Origin: Conexibacter sp.
Lineage (GTDB): Bacteria > Actinomycetota > Thermoleophilia > Solirubrobacterales > Solirubrobacteraceae
Direction of reading: 5' to 3'
DNA length: 6,320 bases
Assembly (NCBI GenBank): GCA_025964215.1
Contig: JAOPZG010000542.1
Coordinates: 1-6,320, forward strand
In this document: piece after piece, positions 5,487 through 6,320 of the stretch
How positions within the stretch are numbered: the stretch's first letter is position 1
Layout: each line of letters starts with the position of its first letter
Notes under the pieces: model-generated
What the model saw: only the letters and a program-made list of their open reading frames with translations
Databases searched by the model: none
Told to the model about the DNA's origin: nothing
Position numbers and translations under genes: made by a program

Positions 5487-6320
5487 GCGGCGCTCCGGGT
5501 GACGGTGGGCAGCTCGCCGGCCGGTCGCAGGACGCCGCGCGCCGCGAGCTCCTCCAGCGCGACGAGCAGCATGTCGACCTCGGCGTCCGTGTTGGCGGCC
5601 GTCAGCTGCACGCGGAACCCGACCTCGTCCTTGGGGACGAGCGGGTAGGCCGCGAGCGTCACGTAGACGCCGCGCTCGAAGAGGAAGCGGCCGACCGAGT
5701 CGATCTGGCCGTGATCGCGCAGCGGGATCTCGACGATCGGCAGGCCCGAGCGGTTGGGCGTGAAGATGTCGAGGCGCTCGAGGCCCTCGAGCGTGCGGCG
5801 CGTCAGGCGCTCGAGCTCGTCGCGGAGCGCGTCGCCGCGCTGGTCGTTGACCTCGAGGCCGGCGAGGACGGTCGCCAGCGAGGCGACCGGCGACGGGCCG
5901 GAGTAGAGGTACGGCGGCGCCGCGACCTTGAGCAGGTCCTTGACCGCGGTCGGGCAGGCGATGAAGGCGAGCAGCGAGCTGTAGGCCTTGGAGAAGCCGC
6001 CGACCAGGATCAGGTTGTCGTAGGACTCGTCGAAGTGGCGGACGATCGAGTTGCCGCGCGACCCGTAGGGGTTGGTGACGCCCTCGCCGCGCTCGCCGAT
6101 CACGCCGAAGCCGTGCGCGTCGTCGACGTAGAGCAGCGCGCCGTGCTTGCGGGCGACGGCCGCGAACGCCGGGAGGTCCGGCGGGTTGCCGGTCATCGAG
6201 TTCACGCCGTCCATGCAGACCAGGCGCGTGGGGTCGCGCTCGGCGCTGAGCAGCTCGTCGAGGTGCTCGGGGTCCTCGAAGCGGAAGCGCCGGACCGCGG
6301 CGCCGCGCGCGCGGGCGGCC
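5483..6320 (-). CDS. Alpha-oxoamine synthase-like PLP-dependent enzyme (BioF/KBL/CqsA fold), 5' end outside window
   Basis: This is the C-terminal 278 residues of a fold-type I PLP enzyme; the N-terminus lies beyond position 6320. The frame stays open from 6319 to the TGA at 5485-5483. Family members condense an acyl thioester with an amino acid and release CO2 (BioF, glycine C-acetyltransferase, serine palmitoyltransferase, CqsA). Visible landmarks are CMDGVNSMTGN near 6210, DDAHGFGVIGERG with the PLP-binding Asp and His at 6110-6124, the Schiff-base lysine in GGFSKAYSS (Lys codon 5987-5989), and the C-terminal FRVQLTAANTD whose Arg (5612-5614) should bind the substrate carboxylate. The segment around the lysine is atypical: Gly replaces the usual Thr before FSK, and SSLL replaces the small-residue run after it. 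The C-terminal AAHT motif reads AANT. Its stop overlaps the next gene's ATG (ATGA). Family assignment is firm. The acyl donor and amino acid cannot be read, so a biotin role is not claimed; no bio genes are visible. Confidence 0.85.
   Translation of the reverse strand, partial: AARARGAAVRRFRFEDPEHLDELLSAERDPTRLVCMDGVNSMTGNPPDLPAFAAVARKHGALLYVDDAHGFGVIGERGEGVTNPYGSRGNSIVRHFDESYDNLILVGGFSKAYSSLLAFIACPTAVKDLLKVAAPPYLYSGPSPVASLATVLAGLEVNDQRGDALRDELERLTRRTLEGLERLDIFTPNRSGLPIVEIPLRDHGQIDSVGRFLFERGVYVTLAAYPLVPKDEVGFRVQLTAANTDAEVDMLLVALEELAARGVLRPAGELPTVTRSAA
5493..5496 (-). promoter_or_regulatory. Shine-Dalgarno GGAG for the GGDEF-EAL gene
   Basis: On the minus strand GGAG is followed by the 6-nt spacer CGCCGC and then ATG at 5486. 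It lies inside the last codons of the PLP enzyme gene. Together with the ATGA overlap it supports the chosen start and suggests that ribosomes are both recruited directly and handed over from the upstream gene. Confidence 0.6.

Noticed and set aside
2970..5648. A very long plus-strand open frame (about 890 codons) opposite the GGDEF-EAL gene
   Set aside because: It is the antisense shadow of a GC-rich gene: the translation is Asp/Arg/Val/Ala-rich low-complexity sequence with no domain, while the minus strand shows unmistakable PAS, GGDEF and EAL motifs.
5483..6320. Naming the PLP enzyme bioF
   Set aside because: The fold fits, but the lysine-region motif departs from typical BioF, the N-terminus is missing and no biotin genes are visible, so the specific name would be unsupported.

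Overview
The window is a compact, very GC-rich stretch (about 70% G+C by eye) in which every supported gene lies on the minus strand, so transcription runs from position 6320 down to 1. The GC content, the G/C-ending codons, the ATGA-type gene overlaps and a polytopic membrane GGDEF-EAL protein suggest a high-GC actinobacterium. Thermoleophilia/Solirubrobacterales (Conexibacter or Patulibacter-like) is my guess, not proof. There is no rRNA, tRNA, mobile element or CRISPR array.

In order of transcription the window holds six genes. (1) The C-terminal 278 residues of an alpha-oxoamine synthase-like PLP enzyme (BioF/KBL/SPT/CqsA fold), running in from the right edge. (2) A 1005-residue membrane protein with an N-terminal multi-helix region, a possible degenerate GAF-like segment, PAS, GGDEF and EAL. 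(3) A 12-helix-type MFS exporter. (4) and (5) Two small, dissimilar VOC (glyoxalase/bleomycin-resistance fold) proteins. (6) The first 113 residues of adenine deaminase, running out of the left edge.

The junctions are a 4-nt overlap, an 11-nt overlap (or 44 nt with an alternative GTG start), a 5-nt gap, a 4-nt overlap and a 37-nt gap. The first five genes are therefore very probably one translationally coupled operon, and ade may be read through from it. No gene-free stretch exceeds 37 bases, and no promoter or terminator could be supported.

The most interesting aspect is the front of the operon. An enzyme of a family that includes makers of diffusible aminoketone signals is coupled to a membrane sensor-like c-di-GMP turnover protein and then to an exporter. 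A synthase/sensor/exporter signalling module is a testable hypothesis, not something the sequence proves. The two VOC proteins and adenine deaminase have no obvious link to it and may simply share the transcript.
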